Shown here: positions 51,331 through 60,098 of the stretch, piece by piece
How positions within the stretch are numbered: position 1 is the first letter of the stretch
How the letters are laid out: each line of letters begins with the position of its first letter
From: Acetobacter suratthaniensis
GTDB lineage: Bacteria > Pseudomonadota > Alphaproteobacteria > Acetobacterales > Acetobacteraceae
Assembly: GCF_017377745.1 (NCBI RefSeq)
Contig: NZ_JAFVMG010000001.1
Span: forward strand, 248,001 to 312,000
DNA: 64,000 nt
Direction: 5' to 3'
Made by a program: the position numbers and the translations under genes
The notes under the pieces: generated by a model
Told to the model about the DNA's origin: nothing
What the model saw: the letters and a program-made list of their open reading frames with translations, nothing else
Database searches by the model: none

Positions 51331-51645
51331 ATGACAGCAGGCGCAACCCTTCAGACCCTTGGCGTAATCGACCCCGGCACGAATGTGCTGCTTGAGGTTA
51401 TCCGCGCGGCCAGCCCCATTGAGGCCGTGCGCCGGATGGAAGAAAAAATGCGAGGCCCGGATTATGCCGCCGCCCGCCAGTATGAAGAAGGCAGCGAGGA
51501 CTCGCTCGATGGCGCGGATCAGGCCTATCTGGTTTACGCGCTTGATGGCAGCGGGCTGGATGCCGAAGGACTGGGTGGCGAGGATGCTGGCACCGTGCGG
51601 GCCACAGCGCCGCTCGCGGCGATTGTTGTCGTAACCCAACGCTGA
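51331..51645 (+). CDS. Small acidic protein, unknown function
   Basis: 104 residues. A GGAG ribosome binding site precedes ATG 51331 by about 12 bases. The protein is acidic, without signal or membrane segment; it has a helix rich in charges (EAVRRMEEKMRGPDYAAARQ), a Gly/Asp/Glu-rich middle and a closing beta-like AAIVVVTQR. Unlike most shadows, the frame has a good codon pattern and lies in line with the downstream genes (19-base gap to the amidohydrolase). No family recognised. Confidence 0.7.
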   Translation: MTAGATLQTLGVIDPGTNVLLEVIRAASPIEAVRRMEEKMRGPDYAAARQYEEGSEDSLDGADQAYLVYALDGSGLDAEGLGGEDAGTVRATAPLAAIVVVTQR

Positions 51646-51664
51646 AAACGGGACAGGCCTGAGC

Positions 51665-52420
51665 GTGGAAAGCTTTAGCGTATACGGGCGTGACGGAGGG
51701 GGGCCTTTTCTGCTGGTCAGTGACCATGCGGGGCAGGCCATTCCCGACACGTTGGGTGATCTGGGTGTTTCAGCTACGGAACGCGCGCGGCATATCGGGT
51801 GGGATATCGGGATAGACGGCGTAGGACGCGGTCTGGCCGAGGCGCTGCCTGCGGTGCTGATCGAGCAGGTGTTTTCCCGGTTGGTGATCGATTGCAACCG
51901 CGCACCGGGGCACCCGACCTCTATCGTGCGTGAGAGTGACGGCACAGCGGTGCCGGGCAACCAGAGCCTGTGCGAAACACAGAGCGGCTGGCGTGAACAG
52001 ACCATCCTGCACCCCTATCATGCGCGTATCCGGGCGGAACTCGACGCCCGTGCGGCCCGTGCTCAGCCCACCTGCCTGATTGCGCTGCACAGCTTTACCC
52101 CCGTCATGCGCGGTTATGCCCGACCGTGGCATGCGGGTATCCTGCATAATCGGGACTCCCGGCTGGCGAGGATCATGCTCGACCTGCTGCGCGATGAAGG
52201 CCTGTGCGTGGGGGATAATGAGCCTTATGCCCTGACCGATACATCCGACTACACTGTGCCCGAACACGCGGAACGGCGTGGCCTGCCTTATATCGAGATC
52301 GAAATCCGGCAGGACCTGATTGCCTCCACCATCGGGCAGGCGGAGTGGGCGGCACGCCTTGCGCGGCTGCTGCCTGCCGCATGGCGGATTTTTTGCGAAC
52401 GCTACGGAGATGCCTCATGA
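51665..52420 (+). CDS. N-formylglutamate amidohydrolase family protein
   Basis: 251 residues starting at GTG 51665. Belongs to the FGase family (PF05013): LLVSDHAGQAIPDTLGDLG at the start, RHIGWDIGIDGV, SRLVIDCNRAP (Arg-rich), LIALHSFTPVM, and late YIEIEIRQDLI. His, Asp and Glu residues at these places form the metal site in family members. Family activity is hydrolysis of N-formylglutamate or similar N-acyl amino acids; substrate here unproven. Its stop overlaps the aroE start. Confidence 0.9.
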   Translation: MESFSVYGRDGGGPFLLVSDHAGQAIPDTLGDLGVSATERARHIGWDIGIDGVGRGLAEALPAVLIEQVFSRLVIDCNRAPGHPTSIVRESDGTAVPGNQSLCETQSGWREQTILHPYHARIRAELDARAARAQPTCLIALHSFTPVMRGYARPWHAGILHNRDSRLARIMLDLLRDEGLCVGDNEPYALTDTSDYTVPEHAERRGLPYIEIEIRQDLIASTIGQAEWAARLARLLPAAWRIFCERYGDAS

Positions 52421-53316
52421 CTGCCGCCACCGATCCGCAGGCTCTGCCCGCGCAGCGCATTACCGGCAAGGCGCGTCTGGCCGGGGTGCTGGGCTGGCCG
52501 GTCGGCCATTCGCGCTCGCCGCTTCTGCATAATTACTGGCTGCGCCGTTATGAGGTGGATGGCGCCTATGTGCCGCTGCCCGTACGCCCCGAAGGGTTCG
52601 AGGCTGCGGTGCGGGGGCTTCAGGCAGCGGGCTTCCGGGGGGCGAATGTCACCATCCCGCATAAGGAGGCCGCGTTCCGGCTGGCTGATGTGCTGGACGA
52701 CTCCGCCCGCGCCACGGGGTCGGTCAATACGCTGGTTTTTCAGGATGATGGCACAATCCGTGGTCTGTCCACCGATGGTGATGGCTTTGTCGCCAGCCTG
52801 CGCGCCGCCGGGTTTGACCTGCCCGGTGCCGGACAGGGTGCGGCCGCTGGGCGCGTGCTGCTGCTAGGGGCGGGTGGGGCCGCGCGCTCTGTTGCGGTTT
52901 CTCTGGCGGCGGCGGGTATGCAGGTGTGCCTGACCAATCGCACCCGCGCACGGGCGGATGAACTGGCCGCCAGCCTGCCGGGCCTGTCTGTCTGCCCGTG
53001 GGAGGAGTGGGAAAGCACGCTGGGTGACTACGCGCTGCTGGTCAACACTACCTCGCTGGGTATGGACGGTGGGCCGGAACCCGGTTTCTGCCCCTCGTTG
53101 CAGCAGGCTTCAGCCGGGCTGGTGGTTGCTGATATTGTGTATGTGCCGCAGGTAACGCCGCTTATGGCCGAAGCACAGCGGCGCGGCCTGCGTACCGTGG
53201 GCGGGCTGGGCATGCTGCTGCATCAGGCGCGGCTCGGTTTTCAGGCATGGTTCGGGGTTGAACCACAGGTGGATGCCCAGACCGAAGCCTATGTGCTGGC
53301 GGGTTTCTCCGGCTGA
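52417..53316 (+). CDS. aroE: Shikimate dehydrogenase
   Basis: Reduces 3-dehydroshikimate to shikimate with NADPH. 299 residues from ATG 52417 (ATGA overlap with the amidohydrolase). Substrate site VGHSRSPLLHNYWL, catalytic Lys in NVTIPHKEAAF, ATGSVNTLVF, NADP motif LLLGAGGAARSV with NRTRAR, NTTSLGMDGGPEP, and GLGMLLHQARLGFQAWFG. It starts the aroE-coaE-dnaQ series common in alphaproteobacteria. With aroKB at 3280-5013, two shikimate genes are in the window, far apart. Confidence 0.96.
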   Translation: MTAATDPQALPAQRITGKARLAGVLGWPVGHSRSPLLHNYWLRRYEVDGAYVPLPVRPEGFEAAVRGLQAAGFRGANVTIPHKEAAFRLADVLDDSARATGSVNTLVFQDDGTIRGLSTDGDGFVASLRAAGFDLPGAGQGAAAGRVLLLGAGGAARSVAVSLAAAGMQVCLTNRTRARADELAASLPGLSVCPWEEWESTLGDYALLVNTTSLGMDGGPEPGFCPSLQQASAGLVVADIVYVPQVTPLMAEAQRRGLRTVGGLGMLLHQARLGFQAWFGVEPQVDAQTEAYVLAGFSG

Positions 53317-53331
53317 GCGGAGGGCTGTCGT

Positions 53332-53928
53332 GTGGCGCGCATGAAAGTTCTCGGGCTGACCGGCGGCATGGGTATGGGTAAAAGCACGGTTGCCGCCCTG
53401 CTGTGTAAGGCAGGGTTGCCGGTGTTCGATGCCGATGCCGAAGTGCGCCGCCTGCAATCAACGCCGGGGCCGGTGCTGGACGGCATACAGGCCGCGGTGC
53501 CGGGGGCTGTCAGCAACGGTATGCTTGATCGTGCAGCCCTGCGGCGGGCGGTTATGGCGCAGCCCGCCCTGCTGCCCCGGCTTGAGGCGCTCATTCACCC
53601 TTATGTGCGTCGGGCGCGGGCGCGGTTTCTGGCGTTCTGGCGGGCGCGGGGGGCTGCGTGGGTAGTGCTGGATATTCCGCTACTGTTCGAGACTGGCATG
53701 CAGCGTCAGTGTGACCATGTATTGGTGGTGTCCGCGCCGCGCTGGGTGCAAGCCCGTAGGGTGGCGGCACGGCGGGGCATGAAACAGGCCGAGGCACGGG
53801 CGCTGATGGCGCGCCAGACCCCCGATGCCCTGCGGGTGCGTGGTGCCGATACGGTGCTACGCACGGGCCGCTCCATGAAGGAAACACGGCGTCAGGTGCG
53901 CCGTTTTATCAGGATGTTGCGCGTATGA
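53332..53928 (+). CDS. coaE: Dephospho-CoA kinase
   Basis: Final step of coenzyme A synthesis. 198 residues from GTG 53332, which has GGAGGG upstream; ATG 53341 is the alternative. P-loop GLTGGMGMGKSTVA (normally GGIGSGKS; here Met replaces Ile and Ser, a mild change), DADAEVRRLQ, HPYVRRARARFL and VLDIPLLFETGMQ are typical. It overlaps dnaQ by 4 bases (ATGA). Confidence 0.95.
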   Translation: MARMKVLGLTGGMGMGKSTVAALLCKAGLPVFDADAEVRRLQSTPGPVLDGIQAAVPGAVSNGMLDRAALRRAVMAQPALLPRLEALIHPYVRRARARFLAFWRARGAAWVVLDIPLLFETGMQRQCDHVLVVSAPRWVQARRVAARRGMKQAEARALMARQTPDALRVRGADTVLRTGRSMKETRRQVRRFIRMLRV

Positions 53929-54599
53929 AGCGTTCAGTGCTGTTCGATACGGAAACCACCGGGCTGGACCCGGCCACGGGCGACCGCGTGATAGAAATTG
54001 CAGCGCTGGAACTGGTGGGTGACCTGCCGACAGGCCGGGCCTTCCATGTTCTGCTCGACCCGCAGCGTGACGTGCCAGAGGAAGCCTCGCGCGTGCATGG
54101 CTTTACGATCGACGATCTGCGCGGCAAGCCGCTGTTCGCGGATAAGGCAGCGGAGTTTTTAGAGTTTATCGGCCAGGACCCGCTCATTGCCCATAATGCA
54201 CGGTTTGACTTTGGGTTTCTGAATGCGGAACTCAAGCGCGCGGGCCTTCCGCCGCTGGACATGGCCCGCATGGTCGATACGCTGGATATGGCGCGCGAGC
54301 GCTTTCCGGGCATGCCCAACAGCCTTGATGCGCTGTGTCGCCGTTTTGGCGTCGATCTGTCTGCCCGAACGACCCATAACGCCCTGCTGGACTGCAAGCT
54401 GCTGGCTGAGGTGTATGTCGAGCTTATGGGGGGGCGGCAGCATGGGCTTGGCCTGACCGCCAGCGGTGGCGAGGCTCCGAGCGTGCAGTATGCGGCCCCT
54501 GTGGAACGGCGGAGCATCCGTATTTGTCCCACTCCCGAAGAACTGGCCTTGCACGAAGCCTTTGTTGGAAAACTGAAAGAGCCTGTCTGGAATAGCTGA
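53925..54599 (+). CDS. dnaQ: DNA polymerase III epsilon subunit (proofreading exonuclease)
   Basis: 3'-5' exonuclease of the replicative polymerase. 224 residues. DEDDh set: DTETTG (8-13), HNARFDFGFLNAEL, and HNALLDCKLLAEVY; the helix between is DLSARTTHNALLD. Typical C-terminal tail after the catalytic domain, where the clamp- and alpha-binding region lies. It is the last of the aroE-coaE-dnaQ overlap set; in other alphaproteobacteria secB often follows, but here secB is at 16995. Confidence 0.96.
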   Translation: MKRSVLFDTETTGLDPATGDRVIEIAALELVGDLPTGRAFHVLLDPQRDVPEEASRVHGFTIDDLRGKPLFADKAAEFLEFIGQDPLIAHNARFDFGFLNAELKRAGLPPLDMARMVDTLDMARERFPGMPNSLDALCRRFGVDLSARTTHNALLDCKLLAEVYVELMGGRQHGLGLTASGGEAPSVQYAAPVERRSIRICPTPEELALHEAFVGKLKEPVWNS

Positions 54600-54832
54600 A
54601 CGGCAGTTTGTGTGCCGGTGCTCCGGTTCTGGTCACGTGGTCGGGCCTGCTGTTTCTGAAAAAGGCTTTGCAGGGCATGGCGGCTATGCCATGCTCGACA
54701 GGCCGATAAATAAAAATACAAGATTGTTCCGTTATTTGTACGAACTGGTGGCGTATGCCGCAAAGACTGTGCATGGCGCGGGCGTCAAAGCCGTGATCGT
54801 AAGATCCGGCGCAGGACAGGGGGCTTAATCTA

Positions 54833-55321
54833 ATGCGTTCAGCATACTTGCGTTCCGTTGTGGCCGTGGCCCTGTGCAGTGCGACCATCGCGCCCGCCAT
54901 GGCGGAGAAGGTGCTGGGGCCTGTTTCGGGTGAGGTAAAGTTTATCTCGCATTCGGCCGATCTCGGGGTGGGCTACACCTGGGGCAAAGGTGTTCTGATC
55001 TATGACGGCAAACAGTATCCGTTCGAGGTTAGCGGGGCTTCGGCTGCGGCTATAGGTTTTTCCTCGGGTGATAGCGTTGGCAAGGTCTATAACCTGCAAC
55101 GGCTTGAGGATTTTGAAGGTACCTACTGGGCGCTTTCCGGCGAGGCCACGATCGGGCAGGGTCTGTCAGGTTCACTGATGGAAAACAACGATGGCGTGCG
55201 CATCCGCCTGCAAGAAAACCGCTCAGGTGGGCGTCTGGCAGCATCGCCCTCGCGGTTGAGCATCCATTTTGTCAAACCCAAAGCAAACAAAACCACCACG
55301 GACGCCAAAACCCCTTCCTGA
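54833..55321 (+). CDS. Secreted protein of unknown function
   Basis: 162 residues. An AGGGGG ribosome binding site precedes ATG 54833. Signal peptide MRSAYLRSVVAVALCSATIA with a cleavage site near AMA-E. The mature part looks beta-rich, with GVGYTWGKGVLIYDGKQYPF, VYNLQRLEDFEGTYWALSG and VRIRLQENRSGGRLA, and ends in a basic, polar tail. The pattern resembles small periplasmic DUF-type barrels of alphaproteobacteria, but I cannot name a family. It is on the dnaQ strand after a 233-base gap in which no gene is supported. Confidence 0.75.
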   Translation: MRSAYLRSVVAVALCSATIAPAMAEKVLGPVSGEVKFISHSADLGVGYTWGKGVLIYDGKQYPFEVSGASAAAIGFSSGDSVGKVYNLQRLEDFEGTYWALSGEATIGQGLSGSLMENNDGVRIRLQENRSGGRLAASPSRLSIHFVKPKANKTTTDAKTPS

Positions 55322-55327
55322 AAGGGG
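55311..55327 (-). terminator. Terminator candidate at convergent gene ends
   Basis: CCCCTT / AAGGGG (55311-55316 with 55322-55327), loop CCTGA, followed on the reverse strand by TTTT. It lies about 19 bases past the heparinase-like stop and overlaps the stop of the forward gene. Confidence 0.45.
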
Positions 55328-55345
55328 CTTCCCTTCGTCCTGTCG

Positions 55346-57196
55346 TCAGGTTTCGATCAGCGTCAGCCCCCAGTGAATGAGCCGCTGTGTGGTCGAGACG
55401 TCGGGTGCTGCGGGCGTATGTGCCAGCTTCGGACGTTGGGGAATGTCGGTTGAAGGTGCTTCCGCCTTGCTGGCTGGCTCGGGCTGTTCACCCGCTGTTT
55501 CAACGGGGGCGGTCGCCAGATCAGCATTCTCTGTCAGGGTTGCGCTGGGTGCCTGCCCATAGGCCTCGTCCGGGGTGTCCGGCAGGGGGGCAGGGGCGAC
55601 TGTCCCTTCGGTGCTATCGCTATCGTTATCAGCAGTTGGGGGTGTCGTTTCTGTCGCAGCAGGCCGCGTGCGGGCGGTGAGTACGATCTGGCGTGACGGC
55701 TCTGGCGCGCCCCGGCCCAGATAGACACTTTCTTCCACCGTGATCTCGGCATCGGACTGGAATAGCCAGACTTCTTCTGCCGTGTTCAGGTGCAGCCCCT
55801 CCGGCGTTTCTTCCAGCGTGACAGAAGGATGGAGATGAAAGCGGATCAGGCTTGGGGTTGGTTTTTCGCAGGGGCCAAAATGTTCCTCGCCCCGCAGGGT
55901 GTGGCCTTCGCGCCCCAGATAGAGCTTGCGGCTGTAAACCCCGCCGCCCTGATGGGCATAACCATCATGCGACATATCAAGCCAGTGTGCGCCTTCATGC
56001 GTAACATGTGTGCGGTTGACCTGTGGCAGATGGCTGAGCGTGCCATCGCGCTCGAATGTCAGCGGTTTCAGGCCCGGTGCTTCCAGCACGGAGTGAGCCG
56101 CCGGGTAACGCAGGGCCAGCTCCCAGCCCGCACGGGTGCTGGAGCCACAATTGACGATCAGTCGCTGCTTGCCGGAAGAAAACTCAAACGACAGCATACC
56201 CGCATGCGCGGTTTCAGACTGGGGCGGTGGGGCGGCGCTGTCGGCCAGCAGCATCGCGCGCCCGCTGGTCATGCGGGTAAAGCCGCTATCGTACACACTG
56301 GCGGCCACAACGCGGGTGCGGCATGCGCGGTTGAGCACGAGTTCCATAAAGTTGGCGTCGCGCTCCAGACTGCCATTAAACAGCGCCAGACGGCCATCGC
56401 CATGGCGCATGGCGCGTAGCACGGGGGCCGCGCGGTTGGCGGCATCCAGCAGGGCAGTGGGCTGGGGGTGGCGTGCTGTCTGGAAAATAGACAGCATTTC
56501 AGCCAGTTCACGCACGCTCTGGAACTGCACCTCCGGGCTACGGCTGACATGGCTGCCATCAGGGTGAAACTGCCCGGCCAGCACGCCATCCAGCAGGCGC
56601 AGGAAACGTTCGAGAAACTCCGGGTAATCCGGCATTACCACGCCCACGGCCAGCAAACCTTTGAGCGCGGACAAAGCGCGCCAGTCTGACAGGGCTTCGG
56701 GCATCAGGGCGGCGATGGAGCGGGCTTCCATGATCAGGGCCGTCATCAGGTTCTGGCGGAACCTGTCATCCGCACTGGCGGCGAAAAACTCATAACAGCC
56801 AAGCCATGATGCCAGACGCATGCCGGTTATGGCGGGGTCTGACAGGGGGCGCTCCATCGGGGGGATACGCATCCAGTGCGAAACCAGCGTGCGTGCGCGG
56901 ATACGTGCGGATTCAGCCCCCAGTTCGCGCAGGTCTCGCAGCCATGTAAAGCCCTGTAGCCAGCGGCAATAAGCCTGCGACCAGTCTGGCGCATCCCACT
57001 GGCCGGGTTGAAGCTGACGGGAAATGCCGTCATGGCTGGTCTGGTTGCGAACCAGCCTTTCTCCTGCAAGAGCATCGCCAGGCCACAGGTCACGCAGCAT
57101 CATGGCGGGCGCATCGGGCACACGCCCGAACCCGCTGCGGGGGTTGCGCAGCGCGTAGGAAAGGCGTGTTCCTTGTGTCCATCGGCGCAGCGACAT
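55346..57196 (-). CDS. Heparinase II/III-like protein
   Basis: 616 residues. An N-terminal alpha/alpha-toroid part (about 1-300; WLQGFTWLRDLRELGAE, GMRLASWLGCYEFFAA, HVSRSPEVQFQSVRELAEML) is followed by a beta-sandwich heparinase II/III domain (PF07940; VNCGSSTRAGWELALRYPAAH, THVTHEGAHWLDMSHDGYAHQGG, YLGREGHTLRGEEHF). No signal peptide. A 90-residue Pro/Ala/Thr/Glu-rich insert (about 505-598) splits the C-terminal end. The gene is in the alphaproteobacterial rsmB-rpe-heparinase-(purH) neighbourhood; function there is not known, and cleavage of a uronic-acid polymer is only inferred from the fold. Confidence 0.85.
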   Translation of the reverse strand: MSLRRWTQGTRLSYALRNPRSGFGRVPDAPAMMLRDLWPGDALAGERLVRNQTSHDGISRQLQPGQWDAPDWSQAYCRWLQGFTWLRDLRELGAESARIRARTLVSHWMRIPPMERPLSDPAITGMRLASWLGCYEFFAASADDRFRQNLMTALIMEARSIAALMPEALSDWRALSALKGLLAVGVVMPDYPEFLERFLRLLDGVLAGQFHPDGSHVSRSPEVQFQSVRELAEMLSIFQTARHPQPTALLDAANRAAPVLRAMRHGDGRLALFNGSLERDANFMELVLNRACRTRVVAASVYDSGFTRMTSGRAMLLADSAAPPPQSETAHAGMLSFEFSSGKQRLIVNCGSSTRAGWELALRYPAAHSVLEAPGLKPLTFERDGTLSHLPQVNRTHVTHEGAHWLDMSHDGYAHQGGGVYSRKLYLGREGHTLRGEEHFGPCEKPTPSLIRFHLHPSVTLEETPEGLHLNTAEEVWLFQSDAEITVEESVYLGRGAPEPSRQIVLTARTRPAATETTPPTADNDSDSTEGTVAPAPLPDTPDEAYGQAPSATLTENADLATAPVETAGEQPEPASKAEAPSTDIPQRPKLAHTPAAPDVSTTQRLIHWGLTLIET

Positions 57197-57324
57197 GGGC
57201 GGATCAGCACTCCTGAAGGCGGGCGGCGGGGTGCGGCTCGTCCGGGCGAGCCATTTCAGTCGGGCCCGGTCAAAGATTACAATGCAGTAAGCCGTTTTGG
57301 CTAGCCCGGATTATGACAGGGATT

Positions 57325-57987
57325 TTACACGCCTTTGAGTGCTGAAATGGCAGCGGTGTAATCCGGCTTGCCGTAAACGGCGCTGCCTGCGATCAGCACA
57401 TCGGCTCCGGCCTGTATGGCCAGCGGGGCTGTGCCGGGGTCTATGCCTCCATCGACGGCCAGATGGATGGCGCGTCCGCTTTGCGTAATCATGTCGCGCA
57501 ACTGCGTGATTTTGGGCAACTGGCTGGCCAGAAATTTCTGGCCACCAAAGCCGGGGTTTACGGTCATGACCAGAATGACATCCACCAGATCCATCACCTC
57601 GGCAATGGCGCTGGCGGGGGTGGCCGGGCACAGCACAATGCCGGGTTTCGCACCAAGGGCGCGTATGCGCTGGAGCGAGCGGTGCGTATGCGGCCCCGCC
57701 TCGATATGGATCAGGATCTGGTCGGCCCCGGCCTGTGCAAAGGCTTCCAGATACGGATCAACCGGTGCGATCATCAGATGCACATCGAAAGGGATGTCCG
57801 TGCAGGGGCGCAGGGCTTTAACCACCGCCGGGCCGAAGGAAATATTCGGCACGAAATGCCCGTCCATGACATCAAGATGCAGCCAGTCGGCCCCGGCGGC
57901 TGCCACGGCGCGTGTTTCTTCACCCAGGCGGGTAAAGTCAGCCGCCAGCAGGCTGGGGGCAATCAGGGGGCGGGGCGCAGGTGTCAT
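57325..57987 (-). CDS. rpe: Ribulose-phosphate 3-epimerase
   Basis: Interconverts ribulose-5-phosphate and xylulose-5-phosphate in the pentose phosphate pathway, a main sugar route in acetic acid bacteria. 220 residues, TIM barrel. Marks: IAPSLLAADFTRLGEE, HLDVMDGHFVPNISFGPAVV (metal and acid-base residues His and Asp), VHLMIAPVDPYL, VMTVNPGFGGQKF and LAVDGGIDPGTAPLAIQAGA. It lies between rsmB and the heparinase-like gene on the same strand. Confidence 0.97.
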   Translation of the reverse strand: MTPAPRPLIAPSLLAADFTRLGEETRAVAAAGADWLHLDVMDGHFVPNISFGPAVVKALRPCTDIPFDVHLMIAPVDPYLEAFAQAGADQILIHIEAGPHTHRSLQRIRALGAKPGIVLCPATPASAIAEVMDLVDVILVMTVNPGFGGQKFLASQLPKITQLRDMITQSGRAIHLAVDGGIDPGTAPLAIQAGADVLIAGSAVYGKPDYTAAISALKGV

Positions 57988-58048
57988 GGTTTATATCGTT
58001 CCGTAATCCTACAGGGTGGCGCAGGGTATAGGGGCGGGGTGTGTGACT

Positions 58049-59371
58049 TTAGGCCGGGCGCGTGAACCGGGCGGCAAAAAAGCCGTCCATGCCACCCAGT
58101 TCCGGCCAAAGTCCCGGATGCGTGCGCAACCAGCCTTCGGGGGTCAGGGCTTCGGGTAGCATGGCCAGTTCATCCGGGGTGAAAGGGTCTGGTACCAGCC
58201 CCATTGCCTGTGCGGCGCGGGCGCGGGCTGGGCCTTCTTCTTCCTGCAAGGAGCAGACGGCGTAAACCAGTCGGCCACCGGGGCGCAGCATGTCACGTGC
58301 TGCGGCCAGCAGGCGATCCTGTGCGGCCGTCAGGGCGGTGAGGTCTCGCGGGCGTTTAACCCATAGCACATCGGGGTGCCGCCGCGCCGTGCCAGTGGCC
58401 GAGCAGGGGGCATCGAGCAGAATGGCGTCCAGCGGGGCATCGGGGCGCCATGCGCAGGCATCGGCCTGCACGATGTGTACGGCCAGCCCCAGCCGTTCCA
58501 TGTTTTCCTGCAGGCGTGCCATGCGCGCGGGGTTGTTTTCAACGGCGGTTACCTGCGCGCCTGTTACGGCAAGCTGTGCGGTTTTGCCGCCGGGGGCTGC
58601 GCACAGGTCTGCCACCTGTTCGCCCTCACGCACGGCCAGCAGGCGGGCGGGCAGGGTGGCAGCAGCATCCTGCACCCAGAAAGCGCCCTGTTCGTACCCG
58701 GCCAGATCAACTACGCGGGTGCCAGCGGGAAAGCGCCATGAGCCATTGGGGAGCAGCACGCCGCCTTCAGGCGGTGTCGCACCGGGGCGCAGGGTGATGT
58801 CCAGCGGGGCTTCGGTGCTGATGCCCCGTGCAATGGCGCGCGGTACACCCGCGCCCAGACCCGACCATGCACTCCACAGCCATGCGGGAATATCGAGCCG
58901 GGGTTGATCAAGGCCGTCCAGCACGGTGGCCCCATTGGTCGCAATCTTGCGCAGCACGGCATTGGCCAGCCCGGCAAAAGGGGCAAGCCCACGCCTGCGG
59001 AGCAGATCAACCGTGGTGCCTACGGCAGCATGGGGGGGCGTTTCAAGGAACAGGAGCTGGGCAGCCCCCAGCATGAGTGCGGCGCGGACAGGCTCGGGTG
59101 GTTCCTTACGCAGGAACGGCTCCAGCACGGCGCGCAATGTGCCCATATGGCGCAGGGTCGCGGCGGCCAGACGGTGTGCCGCTGCACGGTCGCGCGGTTC
59201 GGCTTCATGGGTCTGTGCCGAGCGTGCCAGACTGGTTTCGAGCATGCGGCGATGCTCCACCACGCCGCACAGGATATCGAAAGCGACATCGCGCGTGGGG
59301 TCTGCCGCCGGGGTGGGCATGGGGCGTTTGCCCCGTGGACGGGAGCGTGTGGGGCGGGGGGAGGATGTCAT
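58049..59371 (-). CDS. rsmB: 16S rRNA (cytosine967-C5)-methyltransferase
   Basis: 440 residues. N-terminal NusB-like RNA-binding domain (about 25-160; VAFDILCGVVEHRRMLETSL, HAAVGTTVDLLRRRGLAPFAGLANAVLR), then a SAM-dependent methylase with GEQVADLCAAPGGKTAQLA, DAILLDAPCSATGTARRHPDV (motif IV cysteine) and VYAVCSLQEEEG (catalytic cysteine, motif VI). Start 59371; a Met at codon 18 (59320) is a likely alternative, since the first 17 residues are basic and not conserved. Confidence 0.95.
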   Translation of the reverse strand: MTSSPRPTRSRPRGKRPMPTPAADPTRDVAFDILCGVVEHRRMLETSLARSAQTHEAEPRDRAAAHRLAAATLRHMGTLRAVLEPFLRKEPPEPVRAALMLGAAQLLFLETPPHAAVGTTVDLLRRRGLAPFAGLANAVLRKIATNGATVLDGLDQPRLDIPAWLWSAWSGLGAGVPRAIARGISTEAPLDITLRPGATPPEGGVLLPNGSWRFPAGTRVVDLAGYEQGAFWVQDAAATLPARLLAVREGEQVADLCAAPGGKTAQLAVTGAQVTAVENNPARMARLQENMERLGLAVHIVQADACAWRPDAPLDAILLDAPCSATGTARRHPDVLWVKRPRDLTALTAAQDRLLAAARDMLRPGGRLVYAVCSLQEEEGPARARAAQAMGLVPDPFTPDELAMLPEALTPEGWLRTHPGLWPELGGMDGFFAARFTRPA

Positions 59372-59474
59372 GGAAACTCAAACCGTGGCTGTAAGCGGGG
59401 CGCGCCCATGCAAAAGCGCGCGGCAGAACGGGGGGTGAAATGCGGCAGGGCCGCCGCATAGGAGCGGGCGGTGG

Positions 59475-60098
59475 TCAGCCCACAACAAGGGCGTGCACGC
59501 CGGTGGGGGCGGGTATGGCGCCCGTCAGGAAATGACGCAGAACCCGCGGGTAAAGGGCGTGTTCCTGCTCCAGGACGCGCGCGGCCAGTGTGTCGGCGGT
59601 ATCGTCCTGTAGCACGGGCACGGCGGCCTGACCCAGCACTGGGCCTTCATCCATGCCTTCGGTCACGATATGCACCGTACAGCCATGAATGCGGATACCG
59701 GCCTGCAAGGCGCGTTCATGCGTGTGCAGCCCCGCAAAGGAGGGCAGCAGGCTGGGGTGGATGTTGAGCATACGCCCTGCCCAGCAATGGGTCAGATACG
59801 GGGTAAGCAGGCGCATATAGCCTGCAAGGCACACAGTCTGCGCCCCTGCTTCAAGCAGGGCATCGTGCACGACACGCTCATGCGCCTCGCGGTCGCGCCC
59901 GAAAGGACGGTGATCCACAGCCTTGACCGCCAGCCCTGCCGCGCGGGCCATGTCCAGGCCCGGCGCATCGGGGTTGTTGCTCAGCACAAGGCAGATCCGG
60001 GCTGGAAAGTCCGGGTCCTGCGCCGCTTGTATCAGGGCCGTGGCATTGCTGCCCCGGCCGCTGAGCAGAATGGCGACAGGGAGTTTCGCCGTGGTCAT
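59475..60098 (-). CDS. purN: Phosphoribosylglycinamide formyltransferase
   Basis: Third step of purine synthesis; moves a formyl group from 10-formyl-THF to GAR. 207 residues. [19 protein letters not shown] (phosphate loop), [12 protein letters not shown], and the catalytic set N-H-D in [21 protein letters not shown] and [18 protein letters not shown] are clear. The ATG overlaps purM by 4 bases (60095-60098). Confidence 0.97.
   Translation of the reverse strand: MTTAKLPVAILLSGRGSNATALIQAAQDPDFPARICLVLSNNPDAPGLDMARAAGLAVKAVDHRPFGRDREAHERVVHDALLEAGAQTVCLAGYMRLLTPYLTHCWAGRMLNIHPSLLPSFAGLHTHERALQAGIRIHGCTVHIVTEGMDEGPVLGQAAVPVLQDDTADTLAARVLEQEHALYPRVLRHFLTGAIPAPTGVHALVVG

Noticed and set aside
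54610-54828. Forward 72-codon frame between dnaQ and the secreted protein gene
   Set aside because: Starts at GTG without ribosome binding site, Cys/Gly-rich with no domain; likely non-coding.
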